Positions 28,102-36,596 are shown, counted from the first letter of the stretch. The stretch is DNA of 64,000 nt from Sneathiellales bacterium (GCA_028277845.1 JANQFL010000007.1:47859-111858), one strand, 5' to 3'. Notes: generated from the sequence alone by a model not told the origin. Translations and numbers: made by a program.

Positions 28102-28154
28102 GAAATAAAGGAGTGGTAGCCTGATTCCGTCAGACAAGGTGGAAGGAGACCATC

Positions 28155-29144
28155 GTGACCGCCGAAACCGCGCAGGGCGAAGAGTTTCGCGTCAAGGCCC
28201 GAAAGGGGCTCAAGCCGCAGGACATCAAACGACTGACCCGGATTTCACCGCTGCATTCGACGTTTTCGGTGATCCTCAACTTCGGTCTGATCGTCCTGAT
28301 GTTCGCCATCGCCATCACGTGGTGGACCCCCTGGGTGGTCATCCCGCTCGTCATCGGCATGGCCATGGCGCAGCACGGATTGATGGTGCTGTCCCACGAA
28401 GCCGCCCACTACCGGCTTTATGAGACCCGCCGGCTCAACGACACCATCGGCCGCCTGTGCGGCATGGTGGTGGGCATCTCCATGTTCACCTACCGGGTCG
28501 TGCACCGTCTGCACCACAACCATCTTTACGAACCCAACGACCCGGACATGGCATTGATGGCAGGCTATCCGCGCGGCAAGCTGTATCTGCTCAAGAAACT
28601 GGGTACCGACCTGATCGGTCTGACGGCGCACAAGAATTACGCCTATTTCTTCGGCGCGCCGGCGATCAATGAAAATACGGGCGCGCGCAGCGACCCCATG
28701 AACGACACCTCGCCCCGGCTGCGGCAAACCGCGCGGCGGGACCGCTGGATCGTCGCGGCAACACCTTTGACCTTGCTCGCCGTGGCCGTGGCCACCGGCT
28801 GGTGGGAAGCCTATTTGCTGTTGTGGATTCTGCCGATGATCACCGTCAACCAGGTCATCCTGCGATTCCGGGCCATTCTCGAGCACGGCGCGGTGACGGA
28901 CTTCTCATCGCCCTTCACCGCCGCCCGCACCAACCTGATGCCGCGCTGGATCGCCTGGACGCTGTTTCCGCACAATGTGAACTTTCACATTGAGCATCAT
29001 CTGTACCCGTCCATTCCCCACTATCATCTGCGGGAGGCCCATGAGCTGCTGAAGCAGGCGGGTGCGTTGGACGGCGCCGAGGTATGCACCGTCGGCGAAA
29101 CCTTCCGCCGCGTCTTCGCCGACCGCAAACCGGTCGCGGCATAA
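28155..29144 (+). CDS. Membrane fatty acid desaturase
   Basis: This is a di-iron, O2-dependent integral-membrane desaturase or hydroxylase of 329 residues. The three histidine boxes are complete: HEAAH (residues 81-85), HRLHHNH (117-123) and HIEHH (278-282) within FHIEHHLYPSIPHYHLREAH. Four hydrophobic segments lie between them. The start is GTG with a strong GGAAGGAGA site. The substrate (acyl lipid, carotenoid or other) cannot be told from sequence; the box spacing fits the lipid desaturase group. It is divergent from ubiT and shares its regulatory region. Confidence 0.92.
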   Translation: MTAETAQGEEFRVKARKGLKPQDIKRLTRISPLHSTFSVILNFGLIVLMFAIAITWWTPWVVIPLVIGMAMAQHGLMVLSHEAAHYRLYETRRLNDTIGRLCGMVVGISMFTYRVVHRLHHNHLYEPNDPDMALMAGYPRGKLYLLKKLGTDLIGLTAHKNYAYFFGAPAINENTGARSDPMNDTSPRLRQTARRDRWIVAATPLTLLAVAVATGWWEAYLLLWILPMITVNQVILRFRAILEHGAVTDFSSPFTAARTNLMPRWIAWTLFPHNVNFHIEHHLYPSIPHYHLREAHELLKQAGALDGAEVCTVGETFRRVFADRKPVAA

Positions 29145-29160
29145 CCCCACAAAACTGATG

Positions 29161-29194
29161 CAAAGAAAAAGAGGCGGGACCGTGGTCCCGCCTC
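29161..29194 (-). terminator. Rho-independent terminator of ilvE
   Basis: An 11-bp perfect stem GAGGCGGGACC/GGTCCCGCCTC (29171-29194) with a minimal loop is preceded on the plus strand by an A-rich run, so on the minus strand it is followed by TTTTT. It lies 56 bases after the ilvE stop. It also separates the converging desaturase gene. Confidence 0.88.
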
Positions 29195-29249
29195 AGTGTA
29201 CCGCATCGACTGCACGAAATTGGGAGTGTGCGATGCAGGTATCCCGGTA

Positions 29250-30134
29250 TCAGGCCGCCGAGCGCAGACGCACGGCACCTTCGTAATCGTCGATCATCTG
29301 CCGGCAGATCGCGCCCGGCTGGAACGTGTAATTGTCAATCTCGCGTACAGGGGTGACTTCCACCGCCGTACCGGTGAGGAAGCATTCCTCGAAATCCGCC
29401 ATTTCTTCCGGCCTGATCGCCCGTTCGATGATCTCGTAGCCGCGGGCGCGGGCCAGATCGATGACCGTCCGCCGCGTGATGCCGTCGAGGAAGCAATCGG
29501 GCGTCGGCGTATGCAGTTGGTTGCCCCTGGTGAAGAAGATATTGGCGCCGGTGGCCTCGGCGACGTTGCCGCGCCAATCCAGCATCAAGGCGTCTTCATA
29601 ACCTTCGGATTCCGCCTGGTGCTTGCTCAACGTGCAGATCATGTAAAGGCCGGCTGCCTTGGAGTCCGTCGGCGCCGTTTCGGGCGACGGCCGCTGCCAG
29701 GGCGACAATTTCAGGCGCAAACCCTTCATGCGGGCTTCCGGCGTGAAATAGGACGGCCAGGCCCAGGTGGCGATCGCCAGGTTGATCGTGTTGTGCTGGG
29801 CGGACACGCCCATCATCTCGCTGCCGCGCCAGGCGACGGGACGGACATAGCCGTCGCTGATGCCGGCGGCCGACACGACTTCCCGCGTCGCCTTGTCGAT
29901 CTCCTCGACCGAATAGGGAATCTCGAAGCCAAGCAATTCGGCCGACTTGACCAGGCGTTCGCTGTGTTCGGTCAGTTTGAATACCGAGCCGTCATAAACC
30001 CGTTCGCCCTCGAACACCGCGCTGGCATAGTGTAAACCGTGCGTGAGGACGTGGACTTTCGCCTCCCGCCATGGAATAAGTTGGCCGTTGTACCAAATCA
30101 GGCCTTCACGGTCATCGAAGGGGATCATTTCCAT
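29250..30134 (-). CDS. ilvE: Branched-chain amino acid aminotransferase (IlvE)
   Basis: IlvE is a fold-type IV PLP enzyme that makes Leu, Ile and Val from their 2-oxo acids with glutamate. The 294-residue protein has GQLIPWREAKVHVLTHGLHYASAVFEG (by position, about residues 17-43), the catalytic Lys in SKHQAESEGYEDALMLDWRGNVAEATGANIFF (by position), and LPTPDCFLDGITRRTVIDLA-like PLP-phosphate contacts. The open frame runs 46 codons further, but ATG at 30134 has AGAGG at 7 bases. It is a single gene with its own terminator and is divergent from petP. Confidence 0.95.
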   Translation of the reverse strand: MEMIPFDDREGLIWYNGQLIPWREAKVHVLTHGLHYASAVFEGERVYDGSVFKLTEHSERLVKSAELLGFEIPYSVEEIDKATREVVSAAGISDGYVRPVAWRGSEMMGVSAQHNTINLAIATWAWPSYFTPEARMKGLRLKLSPWQRPSPETAPTDSKAAGLYMICTLSKHQAESEGYEDALMLDWRGNVAEATGANIFFTRGNQLHTPTPDCFLDGITRRTVIDLARARGYEIIERAIRPEEMADFEECFLTGTAVEVTPVREIDNYTFQPGAICRQMIDDYEGAVRLRSAA

Positions 30135-30199
30135 TTTGACGCCTCTTACGATCAAATGTTTCAAGCAACTGAGGCTATGAGTAACATTATAATCAAGAT

Positions 30200-30218
30200 A
30201 TGTCAACATGACTGACAT
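30200..30218. promoter_or_regulatory. Inverted repeat ATGTCA-N7-TGACAT over the petP start codon
   Basis: The repeat spans the ATG of petP (30208) in the 73-bp divergent ilvE/petP gap, which also holds ATTATAAT, usable as a -10 on either strand. It is well placed for autoregulation by the MarR-family PetP protein, which is inference. Confidence 0.4.
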
Positions 30219-30702
30219 AAAATCGACAGCCAATCCGCTTTTTTTGCGTGAAAACGAGCTCCGCCAAGGCATTGAACTCCTTTTTTTCGCCTACAGGGAC
30301 TTCACCAGCGACCCCGATGCCATCCTTTCCGAGTTCGGATTCGGCCGGGCGCACCACCGGGTGATCCATTTCGTCGGGCGCAATCCGGGTATGAGCGTGG
30401 CCGAGTTGCTGGCCATCCTGCGCATCACCAAACAGAGCCTGTCCCGGGTGCTCGGACAGTTGATCGAGCAGGGTTACATCGTGCAGGAGAAGGGCACGCG
30501 CGACCGCAGACAGCGTTTGCTCAAACTGACCGAGAAAGGCACGGAACTGGAACGCAAGCTGTCCGAACCGCAACGCGCCCGGGTCGCCAAGGCCTACCGC
30601 GAAGCCGGCGCCGATGCCGTGGCCGGGTTCCGCAAGGTCATGACCGGGCTGATCAACGAAATCGACCGCAAGAGCATCATTTCGTCGATCGAACGGGACT
30701 AG
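30208..30702 (+). CDS. petP: MarR-family regulator PetP
   Basis: This 164-residue MarR-family protein resembles PetP of Rhodobacter, which with PetR was found to affect cytochrome bc1 expression. Characteristic stretches are LRQGIELLFFAYRDFTSDPDAIL, GFGRAHHRVIHFVGRNPGMSV, the recognition region LRITKQSLSRVLGQLIEQGY and the wing TRDRRQRLLKLTEKG. The ribosome site is weak. petR follows 22 bases later and a histidine kinase after that, so sensor and two regulators are co-transcribed. Here the target-gene candidates petABC lie 29 kb away, unlike in Rhodobacter. Confidence 0.85.
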   Translation: MTDIKSTANPLFLRENELRQGIELLFFAYRDFTSDPDAILSEFGFGRAHHRVIHFVGRNPGMSVAELLAILRITKQSLSRVLGQLIEQGYIVQEKGTRDRRQRLLKLTEKGTELERKLSEPQRARVAKAYREAGADAVAGFRKVMTGLINEIDRKSIISSIERD

Positions 30703-30724
30703 GGGCGGAGCCAGGGAGGGCATC

Positions 30725-31417
30725 GTGTCAGGAGTGGCGGCCATGGACGACCCCCCACACATCCTTGTTGTCGACGACGACAGCCGCCTCCGTCAGTTGT
30801 TGCAGAAATTCCTGTCGGACAATGGTTATCGCGTAACGACGGCCGAGGACGCCGGCGAAGCCCGCCGGCGCATGGGCGGACTGCAATTCGATCTGCTGGT
30901 GCTGGACGTCATGATGCCGGGGGAAACGGGTCTTGAGTTCACGACGAAGCTTCGCGAATCCGATGACGTCCCCATCCTTATGCTGACGGCGCGCGGCGAG
31001 CCGGACGACCGCATTACCGGCCTGGAGGCTGGCGTCGACGACTATCTGCCGAAACCGTTCGAACCGCGCGAACTGTTGTTGCGCATTCAATCCATTCTCA
31101 AACGCACCAGGACCGAGGAAGCGCCCGCGGACGTGCGATTTGGCGATTTCATTTTCCATGCCGGCACAGGGTCCCTGCTCAAAAGCGGCAAGCCCGTCAA
31201 ACTGACGTCGGCCGAGACGGCGCTGCTGACGGCACTGGCGCGGACGCCGGGCGAAACCGTAAGCCGTGATACGCTGCGCCAGAGCAGCGGCGCCAGCGAA
31301 GGCCGGGCCATGGACGTGCAGATCACCCGCCTACGCCGCAAGATCGAAGCCAATCCGAAGGAACCCCGATACCTGCATACGGTGTGGGGATCGGGCTACG
31401 TGCTGCGGACCGAATGA
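30725..31417 (+). CDS. petR: OmpR-family response regulator PetR
   Basis: This 230-residue regulator has an N-terminal receiver domain (HILVVDDDSRLRQLL, phosphoacceptor Asp in LLVLDVMMPGETGLEF, Lys in YLPKPFEPRELLLRI) and a C-terminal winged-helix DNA-binding domain (LTSAETALLTALARTPGETVSRD, DVQITRLRRKIE, TVWGSGYVL). It matches PetR of Rhodobacter, needed there for bc1 synthesis. The GTG at 30725 has GGGAGGG upstream; ATG at 30743 is an alternative. It is presumably phosphorylated by the kinase encoded next. Confidence 0.9.
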   Translation: MSGVAAMDDPPHILVVDDDSRLRQLLQKFLSDNGYRVTTAEDAGEARRRMGGLQFDLLVLDVMMPGETGLEFTTKLRESDDVPILMLTARGEPDDRITGLEAGVDDYLPKPFEPRELLLRIQSILKRTRTEEAPADVRFGDFIFHAGTGSLLKSGKPVKLTSAETALLTALARTPGETVSRDTLRQSSGASEGRAMDVQITRLRRKIEANPKEPRYLHTVWGSGYVLRTE

Positions 31418-31502
31418 GTTCACGGGACTGCGCCTTGACCTGAACCGGATTACGTGTCTCGATTAGCCGCCGTGCCCGCGCAGGTCGACCAACGCTTTGC
31501 CC

Positions 31503-32813
31503 ATGATCAAGCAGTTTTTACCCAGAACTCTATTCGGCCGGTCGCTGCTCATCATCGTCACGCCGGTGGTGCTGCTGCAAATCGTCGCCACGGTGATCTT
31601 TTATCAACGACACTGGGATACGGTCACCCGCCGCATGGCGACCGTTCTGGCCGGCGAGATCGCCACCATCATCGAGGCACGCAAGGTGTTCTTGGGCCCG
31701 GACGACTGGGACCGTATGTTCGTGCTGTCGCAGGCCAAGTTGGATCTGCGGGTGACCTTCGAACCGGGCGCGCGGCTGGAATATACCGAACTCGAGGTCA
31801 GCCCGTTCTCGACCATCGACCGGCGCCTGTTCAATGCCCTGGCGGAAATGTTGCCCTACCCGTTTTATTTCGACCGGGTCAGCATTCCGGAAAAAATCGA
31901 TATCGCGGTCCAGCTTGAAGACGGTGTTCTCAAGATCCTAACCCCGCGCAAGCGTGTTTGGAGCAGCACGACATACATATTCGTATTGTGGATGATCGGC
32001 ACATCCCTGGTGCTGCTGGCCATCGCCATTCTGTTCCTGCGCAACCAGGTCAGACCGATCCGCCGCCTGGCCGTCGCCGCCGAGGCGTTCGGAAAGGGCC
32101 GGGACGACGCCTATCTGAAACCGGAAGGCGCGACGGAAGTTCGCGCCGCGGCAACGGCATTTCTGCGCATGCGCCAACGCATCCAGCGCCAGATCCGCCA
32201 GCGCATGGAAATGCTGGCCGGCGTCAGCCACGACCTGCGAACGCCATTGACCCGCATGAAGCTGGAACTGGCCATGTTGGGGGATGGCGAGGAAGCGGCG
32301 GCATTGAAATCCGACGTCAGCGAAATGGAGCGCATGGTCGAGGGCTATCTCGATTTCGCCCGAGGCCAGGACGTCGAAGCCGCCATCGAAACCGACGTGC
32401 GCTCGATCCTGGATGACGTGGTTTGGAATGTCCGCCGGCAAGGCGGCGAAATCGATTACACGGAAGGCAACGCACTGCCCATCGTCATCCGGCCCAACGC
32501 CTTCAAGCGCTGTATCACCAATCTGGTGGAAAACGCCCGGCGCTATGCCGACCATGTGGCGCTGTCCGCCGAACGGGCCGGCGACACGCTGGAAATCGCC
32601 GTCGACGACGACGGCCCCGGCATTCCGGAGGAAAACCGCGAGGACGTATTCCGGCCGTTTTTCCGCATGGACGAATCACGCAATCCCAAGACCGGCGGAA
32701 GCGGGCTTGGTCTGACCATCGCCCGCGACGTTGTGCGGACGCATGGTGGAGAATTGATTCTCGGCCAATCGCCGCAAGGCGGGCTGCGCGCCCTGGTCAA
32801 ATTGCCGGTATAG
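31503..32813 (+). CDS. EnvZ-like sensor histidine kinase
   Basis: This inner-membrane kinase of about 436 residues has TM1 (LLIIVTPVVLLQIVATVIFY), a periplasmic domain of about 130 residues, TM2 (VLWMIGTSLVLLAIAILFL), a HAMP linker, the dimerisation/phosphorylation helix GVSHDLRTPLTRMKLEL with the phosphoacceptor His, an N-box (NLVENARRYAD), and G boxes DDDGPGIPEEN and GGSGLGLTIARDVV. It is the cognate partner of the upstream OmpR-type regulator by operon position. A TTG two codons upstream could also start it. Confidence 0.93.
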   Translation: MIKQFLPRTLFGRSLLIIVTPVVLLQIVATVIFYQRHWDTVTRRMATVLAGEIATIIEARKVFLGPDDWDRMFVLSQAKLDLRVTFEPGARLEYTELEVSPFSTIDRRLFNALAEMLPYPFYFDRVSIPEKIDIAVQLEDGVLKILTPRKRVWSSTTYIFVLWMIGTSLVLLAIAILFLRNQVRPIRRLAVAAEAFGKGRDDAYLKPEGATEVRAAATAFLRMRQRIQRQIRQRMEMLAGVSHDLRTPLTRMKLELAMLGDGEEAAALKSDVSEMERMVEGYLDFARGQDVEAAIETDVRSILDDVVWNVRRQGGEIDYTEGNALPIVIRPNAFKRCITNLVENARRYADHVALSAERAGDTLEIAVDDDGPGIPEENREDVFRPFFRMDESRNPKTGGSGLGLTIARDVVRTHGGELILGQSPQGGLRALVKLPV

Positions 32814-32849
32814 GGTTTCGGTCACCGTACAACGGGGGAGGACGGCAAG

Positions 32850-34136
32850 GTGGGATCGGCGAAGGTATGTGTCATCGGAGCAGGCCCGTCCGGCGTCGCC
32901 GCCGCCAAGAACCTGCTCGAGGCCGGGATCGACGACGTCACGGTTTTCGATCGCAACGACCAGGTAGGCGGGAATTGGATTTACGATCCGGACCCCGGCC
33001 ACTCCAGCGTCTACGACACCACCCATATCATCAGCTCCAAAACGCTGTCGCAGTTCGACGACTACCCGATGCCGAAGCACTTTCCGGACTATCCGGGACA
33101 CCGACAGTTGCTGGACTACTTTCAATCGTACGCCCGGCATTTCGACGTCGAACGCCATATTCGCTTTGGCACCACGGTCGAAAAGGCGGAGCGCACCGAT
33201 GACGGAACATGGCGCATTACGACCGACGGCGGCGAAAGTACGGATTACGACCATCTGCTCGTCGCCAACGGTCACCACTGGGACCCGCGCCTGCCCGACT
33301 ATCCCGGTCAATTCACCGGTGAGTTTCTGCATGCGCATTTCTACAAACGGGCCGAACCCTATCGCGGCAAACGCGTGCTGGTGATCGGCGGTGGCAATTC
33401 CGCCTGCGACATCGCCGTGGAAACCAGCCGGGTTTCCGCCGCGACGCACATCAGCATGCGGCGCGGTTACTACTTCATCCCCAAGTTTTTGTTCGGCGTA
33501 CCGACCGACGTGTTCAACTTACGTAACGCCTGGCTGCCCCGGCCACTCGCCCGCATGATCTTCAAACGCATGCTGATCGTTCTGCAGGGCCGCAACCGGG
33601 ACTACGGATTGGAAGAACCGGACCACGAATTGATGACGGTCCACCCGACGCTCAACTCGGAACTGCTTTACGGCGTTCGCCATGGCCGCGTGACACCGCG
33701 CCGCGACATCGCCCGGTTCGACGGCAGTACGGTTCATTTCACCGATGGCAGTGCGGACGATTTCGATACCGTCATCGCGGCGACCGGCTACCACATCACC
33801 TTCCCGTTCCTGGACAAGACCATCGCCGATTTTTCCGGCCTGGAAGTGCCGCTGTATCTCAAGGTCTTCCACCCCGAGTACGACAATCTGTTCTTTATCG
33901 GTTTGTGCCAGCCGCTGGGCTGCATCTGGCCGTTATCGGATTATCAAAGCCGGCTCGTCGCCCAGGCCATCAAAGGCAATTGGCCGCGTCCCGACGATAT
34001 CCAGCAGCGTATCCGCCGCGAGCTCGACCATCCCGATGCCGCTTGGATGAAGGTCCCGCGGCATGCCCTGGAGGTGGATTTCCACGCCTACCGCGGCCGG
34101 CTGAAGAAGGAACTGGCCGGACAGCACGCCTTTTAG
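32850..34136 (+). CDS. Flavin-containing monooxygenase (FMO/BVMO-type)
   Basis: This 428-residue class B flavoprotein monooxygenase uses FAD and NADPH to oxygenate a nitrogen, sulfur or ketone substrate. It has the FAD motif GAGPSGVAAAKNL at the N-terminus, the FMO fingerprint FTGEFLHAHFYK (FxGxxxHxxxY/F) around residue 155, the NADPH motif VIGGGNSACDIAVE, and the ATGYHITFPF motif. The GTG start follows GGGGGAGGACGG. It is a single gene converging with csaA at a 4-base gap. The substrate is unknown; trimethylamine-type FMOs are one option. Confidence 0.92.
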   Translation: MGSAKVCVIGAGPSGVAAAKNLLEAGIDDVTVFDRNDQVGGNWIYDPDPGHSSVYDTTHIISSKTLSQFDDYPMPKHFPDYPGHRQLLDYFQSYARHFDVERHIRFGTTVEKAERTDDGTWRITTDGGESTDYDHLLVANGHHWDPRLPDYPGQFTGEFLHAHFYKRAEPYRGKRVLVIGGGNSACDIAVETSRVSAATHISMRRGYYFIPKFLFGVPTDVFNLRNAWLPRPLARMIFKRMLIVLQGRNRDYGLEEPDHELMTVHPTLNSELLYGVRHGRVTPRRDIARFDGSTVHFTDGSADDFDTVIAATGYHITFPFLDKTIADFSGLEVPLYLKVFHPEYDNLFFIGLCQPLGCIWPLSDYQSRLVAQAIKGNWPRPDDIQQRIRRELDHPDAAWMKVPRHALEVDFHAYRGRLKKELAGQHAF

Positions 34137-34140
34137 AGCG

Positions 34141-34479
34141 TCAGTACATCCGGCCGCCGATGGGCACTTCCTGGCTCGGACCGATCAAGACGACATCATC
34201 GTCGCCATCGGGAAAACCCAAAACCAGTATTTCGGACATGAATTTGCCGATCTGCCGTGGCGGGAAATTGACGACCGCGGCTACCTGCCGCCCCATCAGG
34301 GTTTCCGGCGTGTAGTGCTTGGTTACCTGTGCTGAAGATTTTTTGACGCCGATTTCCTCACCGAAATCGACCCATAGCTTGTAGGCAGGCTTGCGGGCTT
34401 CGGGAAAATCCTGCACGTCGACGATCCGTCCAACCCGGATGTCCACCTTGAGAAAGTCGTCGAAGGTGATCTGAGACAC
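34141..34479 (-). CDS. csaA: tRNA-binding protein CsaA
   Basis: CsaA is a small homodimeric OB-fold tRNA-binding protein with reported chaperone-like or export-related roles. The 112-residue protein has the EMAP/Trbp111 fold: FLKVDIRVGRIVDVQDFPEARKPAYKLWVDFG (by position), QVTKHYTPETLMGRQVAAVVNFPPRQI and SEILVLGF, with the basic and aromatic residues in the usual places. The length is standard. It lies 39 bases after tetR on the same strand and may be cotranscribed with it. Confidence 0.95.
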   Translation of the reverse strand: MSQITFDDFLKVDIRVGRIVDVQDFPEARKPAYKLWVDFGEEIGVKKSSAQVTKHYTPETLMGRQVAAVVNFPPRQIGKFMSEILVLGFPDGDDDVVLIGPSQEVPIGGRMY

Positions 34480-34518
34480 ACCTTGCCTCCATCAAATTTA
34501 CGGAATTGTTGATTGAGT

Positions 34519-35154
34519 TTACGCCGCTTCGGGTTCGGGAGACGCGCTTTGCCGGCGCCCCGGCAGCATGCTGGCGTAACGTTCGGCCTTTTTGAGATTG
34601 CGGTCCAGCGCCGCCATGGTTGTCCCCATGTCTGCGCTGTCATCCTCGAGCCACGTCCGTAGCGTCGCCAGATAGACCGCACTCAGCCCCTTCTGCCGCA
34701 CAACGCCCAACAATCCGCTGGAGTTGATCCCCGCGGCCTCCAGGATCCAGTTCATCGATCGGCGCAGGGAACAGGACAGGCACGCCGCCTGCACGGGATC
34801 CCACGACATGTCACGCACGATCGCGCGGAGACCGTCCTTGTGCGGCAACAAAGCATCAAAGCGGCGCATGATCAGGTCGAACAGCCGGTCCCGCATCGGT
34901 TCGTCCTCGTAATCGGCGCCGCCGGACAGCACGGCTTCATCGGCATCGCGCATGACAGCGGCGACAATCGAAACCTTGCCGGGAAACACGCCATACAAGG
35001 CCGCCAGGGAAATCTTGGCTTCGGCGGCGATATCGTTGAGCGTGGTGTCCCGCCAGCCCTGGACAACGGCCAGCTTCATGGCGGCATCAATGGCCGCTTG
35101 ACGCGGATCGGGTTGCTTTGCCCGTGACTTTTTTGCCGCCGGTTTACGTGCCAT
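34519..35154 (-). CDS. TetR-family transcriptional regulator
   Basis: This 211-residue repressor-type protein has a basic Lys/Arg/Ala N-terminal tail, a helix-turn-helix (QGWRDTTLNDIAAEAKISLAALYGVFPGKVSI, by position about residues 36-67) and a ligand-binding C-terminal domain with several Cys. Similar proteins in Alphaproteobacteria start with a Lys-rich tail, but the regulon is unknown. The start is preceded by GGGAGAA, which overlaps one arm of the large inverted repeat at 35163-35203, the probable autoregulatory site. Confidence 0.9.
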   Translation of the reverse strand: MARKPAAKKSRAKQPDPRQAAIDAAMKLAVVQGWRDTTLNDIAAEAKISLAALYGVFPGKVSIVAAVMRDADEAVLSGGADYEDEPMRDRLFDLIMRRFDALLPHKDGLRAIVRDMSWDPVQAACLSCSLRRSMNWILEAAGINSSGLLGVVRQKGLSAVYLATLRTWLEDDSADMGTTMAALDRNLKKAERYASMLPGRRQSASPEPEAA

Positions 35155-35162
35155 GACGGTTC

Positions 35163-35203
35163 TCCCACATATCGCCCGATGGATCCGTCAATGATATGTG
35201 GGA
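35163..35203 (-). promoter_or_regulatory. Perfect 11-bp inverted repeat upstream of tetR (candidate operator)
   Basis: TCCCACATATC (35163-35173) and GATATGTGGGA (35193-35203) are perfect inverted copies separated by 19 bases, i.e. half-site centres 30 bp apart, three helical turns. It lies 8 bases before the tetR start; the proximal arm overlaps the ribosome site. It may bind the TetR protein on DNA, or fold in mRNA and mask the ribosome site. Confidence 0.6.
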
Positions 35204-35258
35204 AGACCATAAGGGTGCAACAACCCAGGGTCTGTAAAACAGCCGGACGCCCAGTCCG

Positions 35259-36086
35259 CTAGCCGGCGAGTTCCCGCGACCGGTCCGTGGCCGCCTTGAC
35301 GGCCCGCGTCATCAATGCCTGCAGCCCGTCTTCCGCCATGAGCACCTTCAACGCGGCTTCGGTCGTGCCTTTGGGACTGGTGACGTTGATCCGCAGCTGT
35401 TCCGGCGAATCGTCGCTGATCCGCGCCAACTCACCGGCGCCGCTCACGGTCGCAAGGGCCAGTTGTTCGGCCAACGTATCCGGCAGACCGGCTTCCTTGG
35501 CCGCCGCGGCCAGACATTCGATCAGCAGGAAAACATAAGCGGGTCCGCTGCCGGACGTACCCGTCACGGCATCGATCAACCCTTCGTCATCGACCCAGGC
35601 GACCTCCCCCACGGCTGCCAGAAGCGTGTCGCACATGTCCTTTTGCCCGGTGCCGACATGACCGTTTGGACAGGCCACGATCATGCCCCGGCCGATTGCC
35701 GCGGGGGTGTTGGGCATGGCCCGCACCACCGCGGCATCGTCGCCCAGGTAACCGGCGAAGTTCGCCAAGGTTTTGCCGGCCGCTATGGAGAGGAACACCG
35801 CGTCCGGACGGGCAAATCGGCGGTAAGCCGGTAAGGCATCGTTGATGACCTGCGGCTTGACCGCCACGACAATCACTTCGGGAGCAAATTCATCGGCGAC
35901 ATCGCCGATATCGGCATGAACATTCACCCCCAGTTCGCGCATTTCGTTGGCCGGGGCATCATTGGGCTCGATGACGGCGACCTGGCCGGGACGCATGCCG
36001 CCATCCAGCCAGCCGCGCAACATGGCGCCGCCCATCTTGCCGCCGCCGATCAGCAGCAGGTTGCCCGAAAGGGATGATGCCGACAT
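35259..36086 (-). CDS. proC: Pyrroline-5-carboxylate reductase (ProC)
   Basis: ProC reduces pyrroline-5-carboxylate to proline with NAD(P)H. The 275-residue protein has the Rossmann start LLLIGGGKMGGAMLRGWL, VVAVKPQVINDALP, SIAAGKTLANFAGYLG, VVRAMPNTPAAIGRGMIV, and the substrate-binding C-terminal stretch DAVTGTSGSGPAYVFLLIECLAAAAKEAGLP with TSPKGTTEAAL. It starts 6 bases after the YbjN-like gene and forms an operon with it, an arrangement common in Alphaproteobacteria. Confidence 0.97.
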   Translation of the reverse strand: MSASSLSGNLLLIGGGKMGGAMLRGWLDGGMRPGQVAVIEPNDAPANEMRELGVNVHADIGDVADEFAPEVIVVAVKPQVINDALPAYRRFARPDAVFLSIAAGKTLANFAGYLGDDAAVVRAMPNTPAAIGRGMIVACPNGHVGTGQKDMCDTLLAAVGEVAWVDDEGLIDAVTGTSGSGPAYVFLLIECLAAAAKEAGLPDTLAEQLALATVSGAGELARISDDSPEQLRINVTSPKGTTEAALKVLMAEDGLQALMTRAVKAATDRSRELAG

Positions 36087-36092
36087 GAGAGC

Positions 36093-36596
36093 TTACGCCT
36101 CCCCGACCGGTTCCATTACCGCGGCCAACAGGGCCTGCTCGGGCGTGCTGCCGCCCCACAACAGGAACTGCAGCGCCGGGTAGAACCGTTCGCATTCGTT
36201 CAGCGCCAGCTCCATCATATCCTCAACCTGGGTTTCGGCCACGCCGGCGCTGCCGCGCAACAGCAAGGCGTTGCGGTAGACCACCGCGCCTTCCTCGGGA
36301 TAAAGATCGAAACTCCCAATCCCGACCTTGCCGTTCATCAAGACCAGCAAGGCATAGACGGCCGCCTTCTTGTCGTCGGGCACCTTGAGGTCGAAGGCGC
36401 ACGACAAATGCAACGACTGATGTTCCGGCCGCCAGCAAAACCAAAGATGGTACTCGCACCAACGGCCGCTGACCGCAACCGCCAGTTCTTCCTCGGCGTG
36501 CCTGTCGAAGTTCCAGTCCTGCTGGCTGATGAAATGTTCGACCGTGTCCAATGGGTTTCCGTTGGATGGCACCTGCGATTCAAGAACGAAGGTCAT
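36093..36596 (-). CDS. YbjN-domain protein of unknown function
   Basis: This 167-residue soluble protein has the YbjN (T3SS-chaperone-like) fold common in Alphaproteobacteria: NPLDTVEHFISQQDWNFDRHAEEELAVAVSG, WCEYHLWFCWRPEHQSLHLSCAFDLKVPD, and LLRGSAGVAETQVEDMMELALNECERFYPALQFLLWGG (listed by segment). Such proteins are near-universally linked to proC in this class. Its molecular role is not established. Confidence 0.88.
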   Translation of the reverse strand: MTFVLESQVPSNGNPLDTVEHFISQQDWNFDRHAEEELAVAVSGRWCEYHLWFCWRPEHQSLHLSCAFDLKVPDDKKAAVYALLVLMNGKVGIGSFDLYPEEGAVVYRNALLLRGSAGVAETQVEDMMELALNECERFYPALQFLLWGGSTPEQALLAAVMEPVGEA

